Source: CAZBXE01 sp964496125 (GTDB lineage: Bacteria; Chlamydiota; Chlamydiia; Chlamydiales; CAZBXE01). Taken from it: 64,000 nt of DNA. The DNA lies in assembly GCA_964496125.1 (NCBI GenBank), contig CAZBXE010000005.1:62001-126000 (forward strand), read 5' to 3'. The position numbers and the translations under genes were made by a program. Below, piece by piece: positions 52,502-64,000 of the stretch. The notes beneath the pieces were generated by a model. That model made no database searches and had not been told where the DNA came from. It saw nothing but the letters and a program-made list of their open reading frames with translations. Numbering within the stretch: the stretch's first letter is position 1; each line of letters starts with the position of its first letter.

Positions 52502-54938
52502 CTCCTTCAATCTTCTGTACGGCCACAAGAACATCGCCTTCTTTCAAGTTTGCAAGGCGCACACCTTGTGTATTTCTTCCAAGAACACGCAGCTCTTCCA
52601 TGCCGATACGGATGGTTTGTCCTAGTGAGGACATCATGATCAGGCCATCTTTGTCCGTGACTTTGAGGGCCCCTACCACTTTGCCATTTCGCTCACTTGT
52701 GACAATCGATCTCACGCCAACACCCCCTCGGTTTGTCTGACGGAAATCTTCTACAGCGGTTCGTTTTCCAAAGCCGTTTTCACACACAACAAGAACTGTT
52801 TGATTTCCTTCCACGACCTCACAGCTAATGACCCTGTCCCCTTCTGCCTTCAGATTGACACCTCGAACGCCGCGAGCGGTACGTCCCATCGGTCGTACTT
52901 GGTCTTGGTCAAAGCGCACGGCACTGCCCTCTCTTGTAAAAAGCATTACCTGCTGTTTTTCTTTTACTTCCTTTGTCGCAATCAATTCATCACCCTCATC
53001 GATTTCAATAGCCCGTATCCCGTTCTTTCTTGGATTGCTGAAGGCACTGAGGGATGTTTTCTTAATCACACCATTTCGTGTTGACATGATTACATAACTT
53101 TCTGGATTAAAATTGGAGACGCAAAGCAGTGCTGCAATTCTCTCTTGTGGTCTAATGTCTTCAATCAGGTTGATGAGGGCCTTGCCTTTTGCCTTTCTAC
53201 CCGCTTCTGGGATCTGCCACCCTTTTAACCAGTAACATTGTCCCATATTTGTAAAGACAAGTAGGTTGTCATGTGTTGATGCTACGAATATCGACTTTAT
53301 GGCATCTGTTTCTCGCTTGAGATCAAAACCACTTACGCCTTGACCCCCTCTTCTTTGCTCCCTAAAGGTTTCAATCGGCATTCTTTTGACATAATCGTCG
53401 TCTGAGACGGTGATGACCACTTCTTGCTCTGCAATCAAGTCTTCCATGTTCATCTCCCCTTCCATAGGCATGATCTGGGTTTTTCTCTCGGATTTGTGGA
53501 CCCTTTGGATCTCCCCCAGCTCCTCTTTTATGAGGTCCCGAACCATCGATTCACTTGCAAGCACTGATTGCAAATACTCGATCTTTTTCACGAGATCTTG
53601 ATACTCTTGGGTTAGCTTATCTCGTTCTAGGCCTGTGAGTTGATACAATCTAAGCTCTAGAACCGCCGCTGCCTGTCTTTCCGTAAAGCTAAACTTCGCC
53701 TGGAGAGACTTTTGCGCAGCTTCCCGACTTTCTGAGGTTTTGATCAGCTGTACAACTTCATCAAGATGATCAATGGCTTTTAAAAACCCTTCTAGTACAT
53801 GGGCTCTGGCCTCAGCCTTTTTCAATTCAAACTTTGTTCGTCGTCTGATAACATCAATTCTGTGATCAATCCATGCTTGGATCATCTGCTTGACGTTCAT
53901 GATTCGTGGCATGCCATGGTCCAAGGCTAGCATATTGCAGCCAATTGTCACCTGAAGGTCGCTATATTTATAAAGTTGGTTCAAAACGAGGTCTGAGGAC
54001 TCCCCTTTTTTAAGCTCTACAACCACGCGCAATCCATCTTTATCTGACTCGTCCCGCAAATCGGATACCCCTTGGATGACTTTGTCGTTAACTAGATCTC
54101 CAATCTGTTTTACAAGGCGTGACTTATCGATATTGTAGGGGATTTCTGAAATAACAAGCTGTTCCCTATCCTCTTTTTTAGGCTGAGGCTCTACTTCAAT
54201 TTTACCTCGGAGCAAAAGCTTTCCACGCCCTGTAAAAAATGCCTCGCGAATACCCCTATAACCGCAAATAATCCCTCCTGTCGGAAAGTCGGGTGCTGGC
54301 ATAACCCTCATAATGTCTTCAGTGCTTGCTTGGGGGTCATTGATCAAGAGTTTTGTAGCGTCGATGAGTTCTGAAAGGTTATGGGGGGGGATGGTCGTTG
54401 CCATTCCAACTGCGATCCCCGAAGAACCGTTACAGAGAAGATTTGGGAACTTGGCGGGAAAAACAACAGGTTCTTTCTTGGTTTCGTCATAGTTTGCAAC
54501 ATGTTCGACCGTGTCTTTATCAAGGTCTTCCATGAGCTGCATAGAAGCGTGCGTAAGTCTTGCTTCGGTGTATCGCATTGCCGCTGGTGGATCGCCGTCA
54601 ATCGAACCAAAGTTTCCTTGACCATCAATGAGACGGTAACGCATTACCCAGTCTTGCGCAAGCCTAACAAGCGTGGGATAGATTACTGTTTCTCCATGGG
54701 GATGGTAGTCACCCGAGGTGTCCCCGGAAATCTTGGCACACTTACGGTGCTTTCCTCCTGGGGAGAGGTTTAGCTGCCGCATCGCATACAGGATTCTCCG
54801 TTGGGAGGGTTTTAGACCATCGCGCACATCAGGGAGAGCTCTAGAGACAATTACAGACATCGAATAGCGAAGATAGCTGTCCTTCATCTCATCTTCGACG
54901 GTACGTGGCAAAATGGTTTCATTTTCAGTATACGACAT
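52467..54938 (-). CDS. gyrA: DNA gyrase subunit A
   Basis: Breaks and rejoins DNA during supercoiling. TLPRTVEDEMKDSYLRYSMSVI-like start, the active-site region AAMRYTEARL (catalytic Tyr) and the quinolone region GDYHPHGETVIYPTL (Thr and Pro at the places of Ser83 and Asp87 in E. coli). C-terminal beta-pinwheel blades, including RRGGQGVSGF. 823 aa. It contains an 8-base poly-C on the coding strand, which shows such tracts alone do not imply phase variation. gyrB starts 10 bp upstream. Confidence 0.96.
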   Translation of the reverse strand: MSYTENETILPRTVEDEMKDSYLRYSMSVIVSRALPDVRDGLKPSQRRILYAMRQLNLSPGGKHRKCAKISGDTSGDYHPHGETVIYPTLVRLAQDWVMRYRLIDGQGNFGSIDGDPPAAMRYTEARLTHASMQLMEDLDKDTVEHVANYDETKKEPVVFPAKFPNLLCNGSSGIAVGMATTIPPHNLSELIDATKLLINDPQASTEDIMRVMPAPDFPTGGIICGYRGIREAFFTGRGKLLLRGKIEVEPQPKKEDREQLVISEIPYNIDKSRLVKQIGDLVNDKVIQGVSDLRDESDKDGLRVVVELKKGESSDLVLNQLYKYSDLQVTIGCNMLALDHGMPRIMNVKQMIQAWIDHRIDVIRRRTKFELKKAEARAHVLEGFLKAIDHLDEVVQLIKTSESREAAQKSLQAKFSFTERQAAAVLELRLYQLTGLERDKLTQEYQDLVKKIEYLQSVLASESMVRDLIKEELGEIQRVHKSERKTQIMPMEGEMNMEDLIAEQEVVITVSDDDYVKRMPIETFREQRRGGQGVSGFDLKRETDAIKSIFVASTHDNLLVFTNMGQCYWLKGWQIPEAGRKAKGKALINLIEDIRPQERIAALLCVSNFNPESYVIMSTRNGVIKKTSLSAFSNPRKNGIRAIEIDEGDELIATKEVKEKQQVMLFTREGSAVRFDQDQVRPMGRTARGVRGVNLKAEGDRVISCEVVEGNQTVLVVCENGFGKRTAVEDFRQTNRGGVGVRSIVTSERNGKVVGALKVTDKDGLIMMSSLGQTIRIGMEELRVLGRNTQGVRLANLKEGDVLVAVQKIEGDEEAATENNPE

Positions 54939-54948
54939 CGCTTTTCCT

Positions 54949-57851
<2,903 letters not shown>

Positions 57852-57909
57852 AAAACAAGCGAATCAGCAAGGTTTTTTTTGCTGTTAAAAAAGAGTTTAG
57901 GGGCGGATT

Positions 57910-58824
57910 TTAGTAGAAAAAAGCAAGCTGGAAAAGGCTTCTTACAGAAGACCATAACGCTTTGTTAAACGTCCCTTGCACAGTGACGGGAAACCTTCCC
58001 CCAAGACCTACTGTTTCTGCTAATACTTGTGTTTTTTGAACCCCTCGATTTGTCACAAAATCGGAGTATTTGCATAAGATAGACGCGTGCCAAAAAGGTG
58101 TGATAAAATATCCTAGCTCTACATAGCCAACCTGTCCAAAACCAACCGCAGTATCTTCAAATTTTCCCACAAAATCCAAGCGGAGATTCCATTTGCCTTG
58201 CCCTTTGTACTGAGTGTAGTGCCACTCATACCCAAAAACAAAAGAAAAAGCATCAAGAACAAAAAAGCCCTCAAACCCAGCCCACGGGCCATGCCATCTT
58301 GCTTGGTAGAAATTGTGCAGGCCTCTAATGGGACCTAAGTCTGCACTTGAAAGGGGGGGGGTTGCAATAAGCTGCATTCCATCTTCCATCAGGACATTTT
58401 GTGCTGAAAAAGAGTAGCCTATAAGAGGTTTAAATCCTGCCGATTCGAGCTGCAGATCTAGTGAGAAGCCAAAACAACCACTAAGGTCGTACACATCATC
58501 GCCATTAGAGCGGCTTTTGGAATAGGAAAACAGCTGCATCCTATCACTTGCATGGTAGTCTGCGTCCTCGGCATATCCTTGCACAATGCGTCCGTAGGAA
58601 GCATCTAAGACCATAAATAGATTGCTGTCCGTTTCCAGGCGGGTTTTTGCTCCAACTTCCAGAATGCATAGAGGCGACCAGGTAAGCTCAGAAAGTACAT
58701 TTGGATTGTCTCTCGGACCAGCGATATTCCAGCTTAAAGAGTCTTGTCGATAGCCTAGTCGAAGAGAGCATGCCCCAGACAATTCGGTGCAGAGTACAAG
58801 AGCTGAAACAAGCCATTTGATCAC
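57910..58824 (-). CDS. Putative outer-membrane beta-barrel protein
   Basis: A signal peptide (MIKWLVSALVLCTELSGACS) is followed by an alternating, aromatic-rich sequence (FSFVFGYEWHYTQYKGQGKW, VGYVELGYFITPFW) and a terminal aromatic (QLAFFY), features of an outer-membrane barrel. 304 aa. GTG 58824, 3 bp after ispH. Contains C9 on the coding strand (G9 at 58353-58361). Possibly a porin- or adhesin-like protein; no named family recognised with confidence. Confidence 0.7.
   Translation of the reverse strand: MIKWLVSALVLCTELSGACSLRLGYRQDSLSWNIAGPRDNPNVLSELTWSPLCILEVGAKTRLETDSNLFMVLDASYGRIVQGYAEDADYHASDRMQLFSYSKSRSNGDDVYDLSGCFGFSLDLQLESAGFKPLIGYSFSAQNVLMEDGMQLIATPPLSSADLGPIRGLHNFYQARWHGPWAGFEGFFVLDAFSFVFGYEWHYTQYKGQGKWNLRLDFVGKFEDTAVGFGQVGYVELGYFITPFWHASILCKYSDFVTNRGVQKTQVLAETVGLGGRFPVTVQGTFNKALWSSVRSLFQLAFFY
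58353..58361. repeat. 9-base homopolymer (C9 on coding strand) in the outer-membrane gene
   Basis: Nine G on the plus strand; encodes part of ATPPLSS. A one-base change would frameshift the protein about midway. Confidence 0.9.
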
Positions 58825-58827
58825 AAG

Positions 58828-59757
58828 TTAGCCCGTCTGCAGAACAGCTTTGGGAAGCTGGAAAAAGACATCTTCTTCTACGAAGACAACATCCTCAACC
58901 TCTTTGACCCCAAGCTGCTGTAGACGCCCGATGCACTTCTGCACAACCTCCTCAGGTGTAGAGGCTCCTGCTGTCAGGCCTATAGTCTTCACTCCAAAAA
59001 GCCAAGCGGTCTGGATTTCCTCTTCACCTTGGATCAGATAAGCGGCTACGCCTCGCACCCTAGCCACTTCAACAAGGCGGTTTGAGTTCGAGCTTCGAGG
59101 GTCTCCCACAACAAGAACAAGGTCGGCTTCTCCTGTGATCTCCCTAAGGGCCATTTGCCTGTTTGTTGTAGCATAACAAATGGAGGAGCTAGGTAGCGTT
59201 TCGATAGCTGGGTATTTCATCAAGAGCGCTTCTGTGATCTCTCTTACATCATCTAAACTAAGTGTTGTTTGGGTGATATAGAAGAGCTTTTCCTCGCTTG
59301 AAAACCCAAGGAAAGCCACATCTGCAACAGATTCAACAACATAAGTTACATCGGGAGCCTCCCCTTTTGTACCGATCACTTCTACGTGATTTTTGTGCCC
59401 GATGAGAATGATCTGATACCCAAGAGCCGCGTAGCGCTTGACAGCAGAATGCACCCTTGTTACAAGACCGCAGGTGGCATCAATTTCGATCAGATTGCGA
59501 CTTTTCGCCTGGTCACGGATGACCGGTGAAACACCATGGGCTGAGTAGATGAGCCGCGCTCCTACAGGAACATCTTCTAACTCTTCGATAAAAACTGCCC
59601 CCAAATCCTTGAGGCGGTTCACTACATGCTTATTATGAACAATTTCATGTTTGACATAGATAGGGGCTCCAAAGAGAGCGAGGGCACGTTCTACAGTCTG
59701 AATGGCCCTTTCCACACCGGCACAAAAACCGCGTGGCTTTGACAACAGCAGCTTCAT
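58828..59757 (-). CDS. ispH: 4-hydroxy-3-methylbut-2-enyl diphosphate reductase
   Basis: Last step of the MEP isoprenoid pathway, with a 4Fe-4S cluster. The three cluster cysteines are Cys12 (RGFCAGVERAI), Cys96 (DATCGLV) and Cys194 (SSICYATTNRQ). HEIVHNKHVV and TQTTLS are also present. 309 aa, full length. Confidence 0.96.
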   Translation of the reverse strand: MKLLLSKPRGFCAGVERAIQTVERALALFGAPIYVKHEIVHNKHVVNRLKDLGAVFIEELEDVPVGARLIYSAHGVSPVIRDQAKSRNLIEIDATCGLVTRVHSAVKRYAALGYQIILIGHKNHVEVIGTKGEAPDVTYVVESVADVAFLGFSSEEKLFYITQTTLSLDDVREITEALLMKYPAIETLPSSSICYATTNRQMALREITGEADLVLVVGDPRSSNSNRLVEVARVRGVAAYLIQGEEEIQTAWLFGVKTIGLTAGASTPEEVVQKCIGRLQQLGVKEVEDVVFVEEDVFFQLPKAVLQTG

Positions 59758-59768
59758 GGTTATATCTT

Positions 59769-61244
59769 TTAAGGTAGATCTTGTAAAAAGTCAAGCATCA
59801 AGCGAACTCCTCGTCCTATGCCAAACTGAGGTTCATAGCGTCTTTTATTTTCATTATAGGCATTGCCTGCAATATCGAAATGGGCCCAGGGTACGCCATG
59901 CACAAAATCTTCTAGAAACTTGGCTGCCGTAATTGCGCCGCCATTCTTTCCTCCTACATTCTTCATGTCAGCGATATCAGATTTCAGTAGGTCTCGCTGC
60001 TCTTTAAAAAGTGGCATTCTCCACACCCTCTCAAAGCTTTTGTCGCTTGCTTTCAAAAGAAGATCTGCTAGTTTGTCGTTATTGCAGAAAAGTCCAGAAG
60101 CTTCTGGACCTAAAGCAAGAGCAATGGTTCCCGTGAGTGTTGCAAAGTCAATCATACGTGTTGGCTTGAATTTATCGTAGGCGTAAGCAAGAGCGTCAGC
60201 TAAAATGAGTCTTCCTTCGGCATCCGTATTGCCAATTTCTACCGTTTTACCGAGGTAGCTTGTATATACATCGCCAGGCTTGTAGCTTTTCCCTCCAATA
60301 CAATTTTCGGTCGAAGGAACAACTATAGTCAAATTGACTGGTAACTTGAGCTTTGCTGTAGCATAAAGGGTTCCGAAAGCACAGGCGGCACCAGACATGT
60401 CATATTTCATTGTCTCCATCGATCCGGTGGGCTTTAAGTTAAGGCCTCCCGTGTCAAAAGTCACACCTTTTCCCACAAGGACTGTCAAGTCATTGCTCTT
60501 CGGATTGCCTTGGTACTCCATCACAATCAGGCGGGGTTCAAGCGCAGATCCACGGTTTACAGCCAGAAGAAGGCCCATTTGCTCTTTTTCTATCTGAACC
60601 TTATTTAAAACGGTTGCCTTGACCTGAGGTAGCTGCTTGGCAAGTTCTTTTGCAAGATCGCCTAAATATTCGGGTGTTACATCATCTGCATTGCCATTGA
60701 CAAGATCTCTCGCAAGGTAGACACCCTCGCAAATCAAAGCGACATTTTTTGCAACTACAAGAGACTGTTTTGAGACGCCTACAAAGCAAACGCTCTCAAG
60801 AAGAACCGTCTTGTTATGCTCAAGTGTTTTTGCCTTCAGCTTCTCAAATACGTAATTTGGGAGCATGAGGCCTTCTGCAATTCCGCGTAGGGTTTCTTCC
60901 TCAGTTAAATGACTGGAGGAAGGCATGCACAAGGTAAGCTTGCGAATTTTTTTTGAATGAGCGTTGTAGACAAGAGGGGCTATGCTTCTTCGCAACCCCT
61001 CTACAGTAATCTCTTTTTCCTTTCCTAAACCAACAAGAGCAATTCGGGTCTCATGACTGAACTTCCCATAGAGAATGAGGATCTCCCCCTCTTTTCCTTT
61101 AAAATCTCCATCGTCGATTGGTTTTTGCAAGTGGGCTTCATACCCTTCGTGCTCTGTGGCAATCTTCCCGCCCTCCCAAAAGGGGAAAACGAGAATCTCT
61201 GAGTCCTTTCTCTCTGAAAGAGATGAAACGCTTGCAAATTTCAT
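59769..61244 (-). CDS. pepA: Leucyl aminopeptidase (M17)
   Basis: Cytosolic zinc/manganese aminopeptidase. The M17 signature NTDAEGRLILADAL and metal-binding GKGVTFDTGGLNLKP are complete. 491 aa. It follows ssb by 6 bp on the same strand, as in Chlamydia. Confidence 0.95.
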   Translation of the reverse strand: MKFASVSSLSERKDSEILVFPFWEGGKIATEHEGYEAHLQKPIDDGDFKGKEGEILILYGKFSHETRIALVGLGKEKEITVEGLRRSIAPLVYNAHSKKIRKLTLCMPSSSHLTEEETLRGIAEGLMLPNYVFEKLKAKTLEHNKTVLLESVCFVGVSKQSLVVAKNVALICEGVYLARDLVNGNADDVTPEYLGDLAKELAKQLPQVKATVLNKVQIEKEQMGLLLAVNRGSALEPRLIVMEYQGNPKSNDLTVLVGKGVTFDTGGLNLKPTGSMETMKYDMSGAACAFGTLYATAKLKLPVNLTIVVPSTENCIGGKSYKPGDVYTSYLGKTVEIGNTDAEGRLILADALAYAYDKFKPTRMIDFATLTGTIALALGPEASGLFCNNDKLADLLLKASDKSFERVWRMPLFKEQRDLLKSDIADMKNVGGKNGGAITAAKFLEDFVHGVPWAHFDIAGNAYNENKRRYEPQFGIGRGVRLMLDFLQDLP

Positions 61245-61250
61245 GATAGC

Positions 61251-61685
61251 TTAGAAGGGAATCTCTTCCTCGTGCAAATCCATTTCCATCGAAAGAGCTG
61301 CGCCTGAATTTGCCCCATAAGAGGTTCCGGCAGACTCATCGCTGTTGCCTTCCTGGTTTTGAGTTCTGTCTGAGCGTCCAAACGGGCTGAATCTAATGAT
61401 CTCAGCTGTGATCTCGAGAGAAACTCTAGGATTGCCTTCGCGATCGTTGTAAATCGTTGGTGGAGCGAGTTCGCCAACAACAATGACCGCAGATCCCTTT
61501 TTCAGATAAGGCAGCATCTTGTCGAAACGGTCTCCCCAGATGGTCACACGGTACCAAACTGTCGTATCCTTACCGCCTCTGCGAACATTTGTCGCCACGC
61601 GAAATGTCGACACTTTTTGCCCTTTCGGAACAACTCTTGTTTCTACTTCGTCACCTAGGTGACCTGCGATCTCAATCAAATTCAT
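61251..61685 (-). CDS. ssb: Single-stranded DNA-binding protein
   Basis: OB-fold domain (about 1-105) beginning MNLIEIAGHLGDEVETRV, with WYRVTIWGDRFDKM. A Gly/Ser/Asn-rich linker follows, then the acidic partner-binding tip EEEIPF. 144 aa. Order slc1-ssb-pepA is conserved in Chlamydia. Confidence 0.95.
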   Translation of the reverse strand: MNLIEIAGHLGDEVETRVVPKGQKVSTFRVATNVRRGGKDTTVWYRVTIWGDRFDKMLPYLKKGSAVIVVGELAPPTIYNDREGNPRVSLEITAEIIRFSPFGRSDRTQNQEGNSDESAGTSYGANSGAALSMEMDLHEEEIPF

Positions 61686-61744
61686 AAGCTATTCCACAAA
61701 AAATGGTGTTGCGATTAAAAAGAAAAGTCAAACACGCTTAAAGA

Positions 61745-62263
61745 TTAAGCGCGAATGCCCATCGGACCGCCTGGCCCACCAGGACCGCCGCCCATTTGTT
61801 GCTGTGGTCTTGCGACTGGTGCTAGGTCTTTAGCGTCAGGCGTTCTCCCTTCTGCTAAGTCTGCACAGATCCTTCTCCATTTTTCCACTGTCTCTACATA
61901 CAGAGGCGCAAACGCACGCAGAGCTGATGGAACCGCATGCTCCATATCAATTGTGCAATGCATCAGGATAAGCTCTTCTTTCACAGCAACCCCAACACCA
62001 CCGCCTGCCATCTGACCGCCGAGCATGGAGCCTTCTAACAGCTTTTCATAGAGCTTTAGTTTGTTTTTATCATCTTTTGGAAGGCCATCGAGAAGAGGCG
62101 AATACAGGTAAAGACGCTTAGAGTTTGGTTCATAGGTTAAGTGAAGAGAAAACTCATCATCGATCCCAAGGATACACGTGTTGTTTTCGTCGAATTCAAG
62201 GCCCTCAAGTCCGAGTTCTTTACCGAACTCTTTAAGGTTTTCCTTGGCGTTTTCAAAGGACAT
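61745..62263 (-). CDS. slc1: Slc1-like type III secretion chaperone
   Basis: Homodimeric chaperones of this class bind early effectors such as TarP and deliver them to the type III injectisome. The sequence is small and acidic with the family's start (MSFENAKENLKEFGKELGL) and FSLHLTYEP. It lies upstream of ssb and pepA as in Chlamydia (CT043-CT045 order). The C-terminus has a Gly/Pro/Met-rich tail (MGGGPGGPGGPMG), probably disordered. AGGAGGT precedes the ATG. Its presence supports a working type III system for the effector candidates here. Confidence 0.88.
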   Translation of the reverse strand: MSFENAKENLKEFGKELGLEGLEFDENNTCILGIDDEFSLHLTYEPNSKRLYLYSPLLDGLPKDDKNKLKLYEKLLEGSMLGGQMAGGGVGVAVKEELILMHCTIDMEHAVPSALRAFAPLYVETVEKWRRICADLAEGRTPDAKDLAPVARPQQQMGGGPGGPGGPMGIRA

Positions 62264-62440
62264 TCTTACCTCCTGGAATGTTTATCCGTCCACAATTTAT
62301 CACTAACAGTCATCTTAAATGGTTTAATTTTAGTTTACAACTAGATTTTCACCATCCCCTATAGCTATGGGTTTCTTACCATCATTATACCTCCAACTTC
62401 AAATGATGACCATTAAAAAAACCTTTAGTCACAACTCCTT

Positions 62441-63466
62441 CTATATGATGAGCATAGCATCGCCATAAGAGTAAAATCGAAATTGCTCCTTAATAGCCCT
62501 GCGGTACGCTTGCTTCATCAAATCATGCCCGGCAAATGCAGAAACTAGCATAAGTAGAGAAGAGCCCGGTAGGTGAAAATTAGTAAGAAGAGCTTCAACA
62601 TAGCGGAATTCGTAGCCTGGATAGATAAAAATATCTGTTGTAAATTGTGCCGGTTGAATTTTTCCAAATCTCTGCATGGCGGATTCTAGCGCCCTGCAGC
62701 AGGTTGTCCCGACACAGATCTGCCGCCCACCTTTCTTTCCAGCAGTAATTCCACGGGCAGCTTCCTCGCTGATCATGACATGTTCTTCATGCATCCTGTG
62801 CCCACGGATATCCTCGCTAGAAACTGGCTTAAATGTCCCCATGCCTACATGGAGTGTGAGCATCTGGATGTCCACTCCTTTACCCTGTAAGCTGGCAAGC
62901 AGCTCTTTTGTAAAGTGTAAGCCTGCCGTTGGAGCTGCGATCGCTCCCCTCTTCTTTGCATAAACTGTCTGATAATTTTCTGCGTCGGTTTCTTCAGCTT
63001 CGCGTTGCATGTAAGGTGGAATCGGCAACTTTCCATAACGGTCCACGAGCGCTGCAAAATCCCCATGAAAGTGAAATTTAACGCGTTTTTCACCCCCAGG
63101 AAGTGTATCTACCACCTCGCAGGCAAAGTCTTCTGCAAAGTGGATTTTTGCCCCCTTTTGAAGTCGTCTACCTGGTTTTGCCAAAACTTCCCAAACAAAA
63201 TCATGCACCGGTCTAAGCAGGAGAATTTCAGCATGACCTCCTGTCTCTTTTTTGCCCACAAGTCTCGATGGGAAAACCTGCGTGTCATTCAGGATAAGGC
63301 TGTCTCCGTTCTTTAACAGGTTCTTTAGTTCAAAAAAGGGAATCTCAGAAATTAGGCCGTTTTTTCGCTCAACAATCATAAGTCGTGAGTGATCCCTAGG
63401 CTCTACTGGAAACTTAGCAATCTGCTCTGGGGGGAGCTCGTAGTAGTAATCAGAAAGGTTATACAT
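62441..63466 (-). CDS. queA: S-adenosylmethionine:tRNA ribosyltransferase-isomerase
   Basis: Transfers a ribosyl unit from SAM in queuosine synthesis. Blocks: LPPEQIAKFPVEPRDHSRLM, NDTQVFPSRLVGKKETGG, and AAPTAGLHFTKELL. 341 aa, full length. The 177-bp gap before slc1 (62264-62440) shows nothing I can support. Confidence 0.94.
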   Translation of the reverse strand: MYNLSDYYYELPPEQIAKFPVEPRDHSRLMIVERKNGLISEIPFFELKNLLKNGDSLILNDTQVFPSRLVGKKETGGHAEILLLRPVHDFVWEVLAKPGRRLQKGAKIHFAEDFACEVVDTLPGGEKRVKFHFHGDFAALVDRYGKLPIPPYMQREAEETDAENYQTVYAKKRGAIAAPTAGLHFTKELLASLQGKGVDIQMLTLHVGMGTFKPVSSEDIRGHRMHEEHVMISEEAARGITAGKKGGRQICVGTTCCRALESAMQRFGKIQPAQFTTDIFIYPGYEFRYVEALLTNFHLPGSSLLMLVSAFAGHDLMKQAYRRAIKEQFRFYSYGDAMLII

Positions 63467-63481
63467 AGTAAGAGAGAGACA

Positions 63482-63511
63482 AAAAAGGGGGTGCTCACGC
63501 CCCCTTTTTGG
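63482..63511 (-). terminator. Terminator after the SpoIID-like gene
   Basis: On the minus strand AAAAAGGGGGCG pairs with the following C5T5 arm and runs into T6. Located 20 bp past the stop and just before queA. Confidence 0.85.
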
Positions 63512-63531
63512 GATTCATAAACGAGTAAGCG

Positions 63532-64000
63532 TTACCTAGTCAAAGGTCGGTCTGTTGCTACTCGTCCTTTAGCTACGCTCCGTGCTACATTCTCGACAGT
63601 AGGATATCCTAGCTCAATCGTTGACTTAGGAAATGCTTTTGCTAAGATTCGAGCTGCGTTGAGCCCTTCTTGTGCCATCTTTTCAGCCTCATCGATAGAT
63701 AACGCCTGTGAAACAGCCTCCTCTGCTTCCAGGTCTCCCTGGAAGAAAACTGGGGCTTGGAAAGGGGTGATCTGCGCCTCATAAATCCCTGTAAGACTCA
63801 TGACCATGTACTGCGTTGCAGCAACAGCTCCTGCTACTGAGTCATTTCTCTTACTTGTTGCTACGCCTTGATACCCCACCTGTGCTGCATCCACTTGCCA
63901 GTAGGGATTCTGTGTATTTTTAGCTTTGAAATACGCATTCGTTCTGTAGGCAATAGCAACTGCAGCGAGCGTCTCTGGCGAGTAGGGGCGAGCGCAGCGA
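63532..64000 (-). CDS. SpoIID/LytB-like peptidoglycan enzyme (3' part, cut by window edge)
   Basis: The frame stays open to the window edge, so the GTG at 63894 is not the true start. Upstream residues read PYSPETLAAVAIAYRTNAYF, then VDAAQVGYQGVATS and VAGAVAATQYMVM, the SpoIID pattern (ALxAxAxAxRTYA ... QxYxG ... AVxxTxGxV). SpoIID proteins cut peptidoglycan glycan strands; chlamydial copies are reported in septal peptidoglycan remodelling. About 156 residues are visible. N-terminus unknown. Confidence 0.7.
   Translation of the reverse strand, partial: RCARPYSPETLAAVAIAYRTNAYFKAKNTQNPYWQVDAAQVGYQGVATSKRNDSVAGAVAATQYMVMSLTGIYEAQITPFQAPVFFQGDLEAEEAVSQALSIDEAEKMAQEGLNAARILAKAFPKSTIELGYPTVENVARSVAKGRVATDRPLTR

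Noticed and set aside
54384..54390. Poly-G (C on coding strand) in gyrA as a phase switch
   Set aside because: gyrA is essential and in frame; the tract simply encodes Pro-Pro. It serves as a caution for other homopolymers here.

Overview
The window looks like part of the chromosome of an environmental (non-Chlamydiaceae) member of the Chlamydiota. The housekeeping genes are chlamydial in content and order: yidC-dnaA-lgt with a long (803 aa) YidC, holB-tmk-gyrA-gyrB plus a DUF721/DciA-like gene, slc1-ssb-pepA with an Slc1-type secretion chaperone, sucA-sucB, ispH, queA, and a Pkn1-type kinase with an FGE-sulfatase tail. Genes absent from the small pathogenic genomes are also present: kdpFA, a photolyase, ResB/CcsA cytochrome c maturation, a V4R/H-NOX-like protein and many unrecognised proteins. 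I cannot name the genus from sequence alone. The largest gene-free stretch is at 43740-44418.

Layout. 1-566: 5' part of a kdp operon (minus). 781-7134: accessory block with a GHA/NTG-motif protein, a two-helix channel-like protein, an OTU deubiquitinase-like protein, a 776-aa protein ending in a HicA-like domain, and unknowns. 7294-10750: lipoprotein-like gene, resB, ccsA. 10815-12285: a MITE-like repeat running into a DUF4116 + lethal-factor-like metalloprotease gene. 12338-15390: photolyase, acidic coiled-coil protein, hemW. 15361-16560: a gene split by a G8 tract, bracketed by a 30-bp direct repeat of the hemW 3' end. 16530-21625 (minus): V4R protein, RsmI-like methylase, holA, spsF-like, pkn1. 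21680-27035 (plus): yidC, dnaA, tRNA-Pro, unknown, lgt. 27060-28576: transposase remnant, GNAT protein, unknown. 28615-35306: adk, ferredoxin, DUF1858-IscA fusion, then lpd-sucB-sucA (minus). 35465-41802: TamB/AsmA-like giant and the ribE-ribBA-ribH operon. 41819-44326: MITEs and transposase debris around aroC and a small membrane protein. 44419-50899: 1621-aa nucleotidyltransferase-like giant, BON protein, RING-H2 protein. 50886-64000 (minus): holB, tmk, gyrA, gyrB, DUF721, an outer-membrane-like protein, ispH, pepA, ssb, slc1, queA and a SpoIID-like gene cut by the window edge.

How it fits together. The core genes serve replication, the 2-oxoglutarate dehydrogenase complex, Fe-S/heme/cytochrome maturation, riboflavin and chorismate synthesis, and type III secretion. 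Between them lie candidate host-directed proteins: an OTU protease and a RING-H2 ligase (opposite ends of ubiquitin signalling), a lethal-factor-like metalloprotease, a HicA-fused protein and a possibly phase-variable gene. Several lie next to repeats or transposon remnants. The most unusual observations are the HicA fusion, the RING/OTU pair, the poly-G split gene with its flanking direct repeat, the H-NOX-like protein with Phe where the heme His should be, and a small TIR-bounded repeat family.
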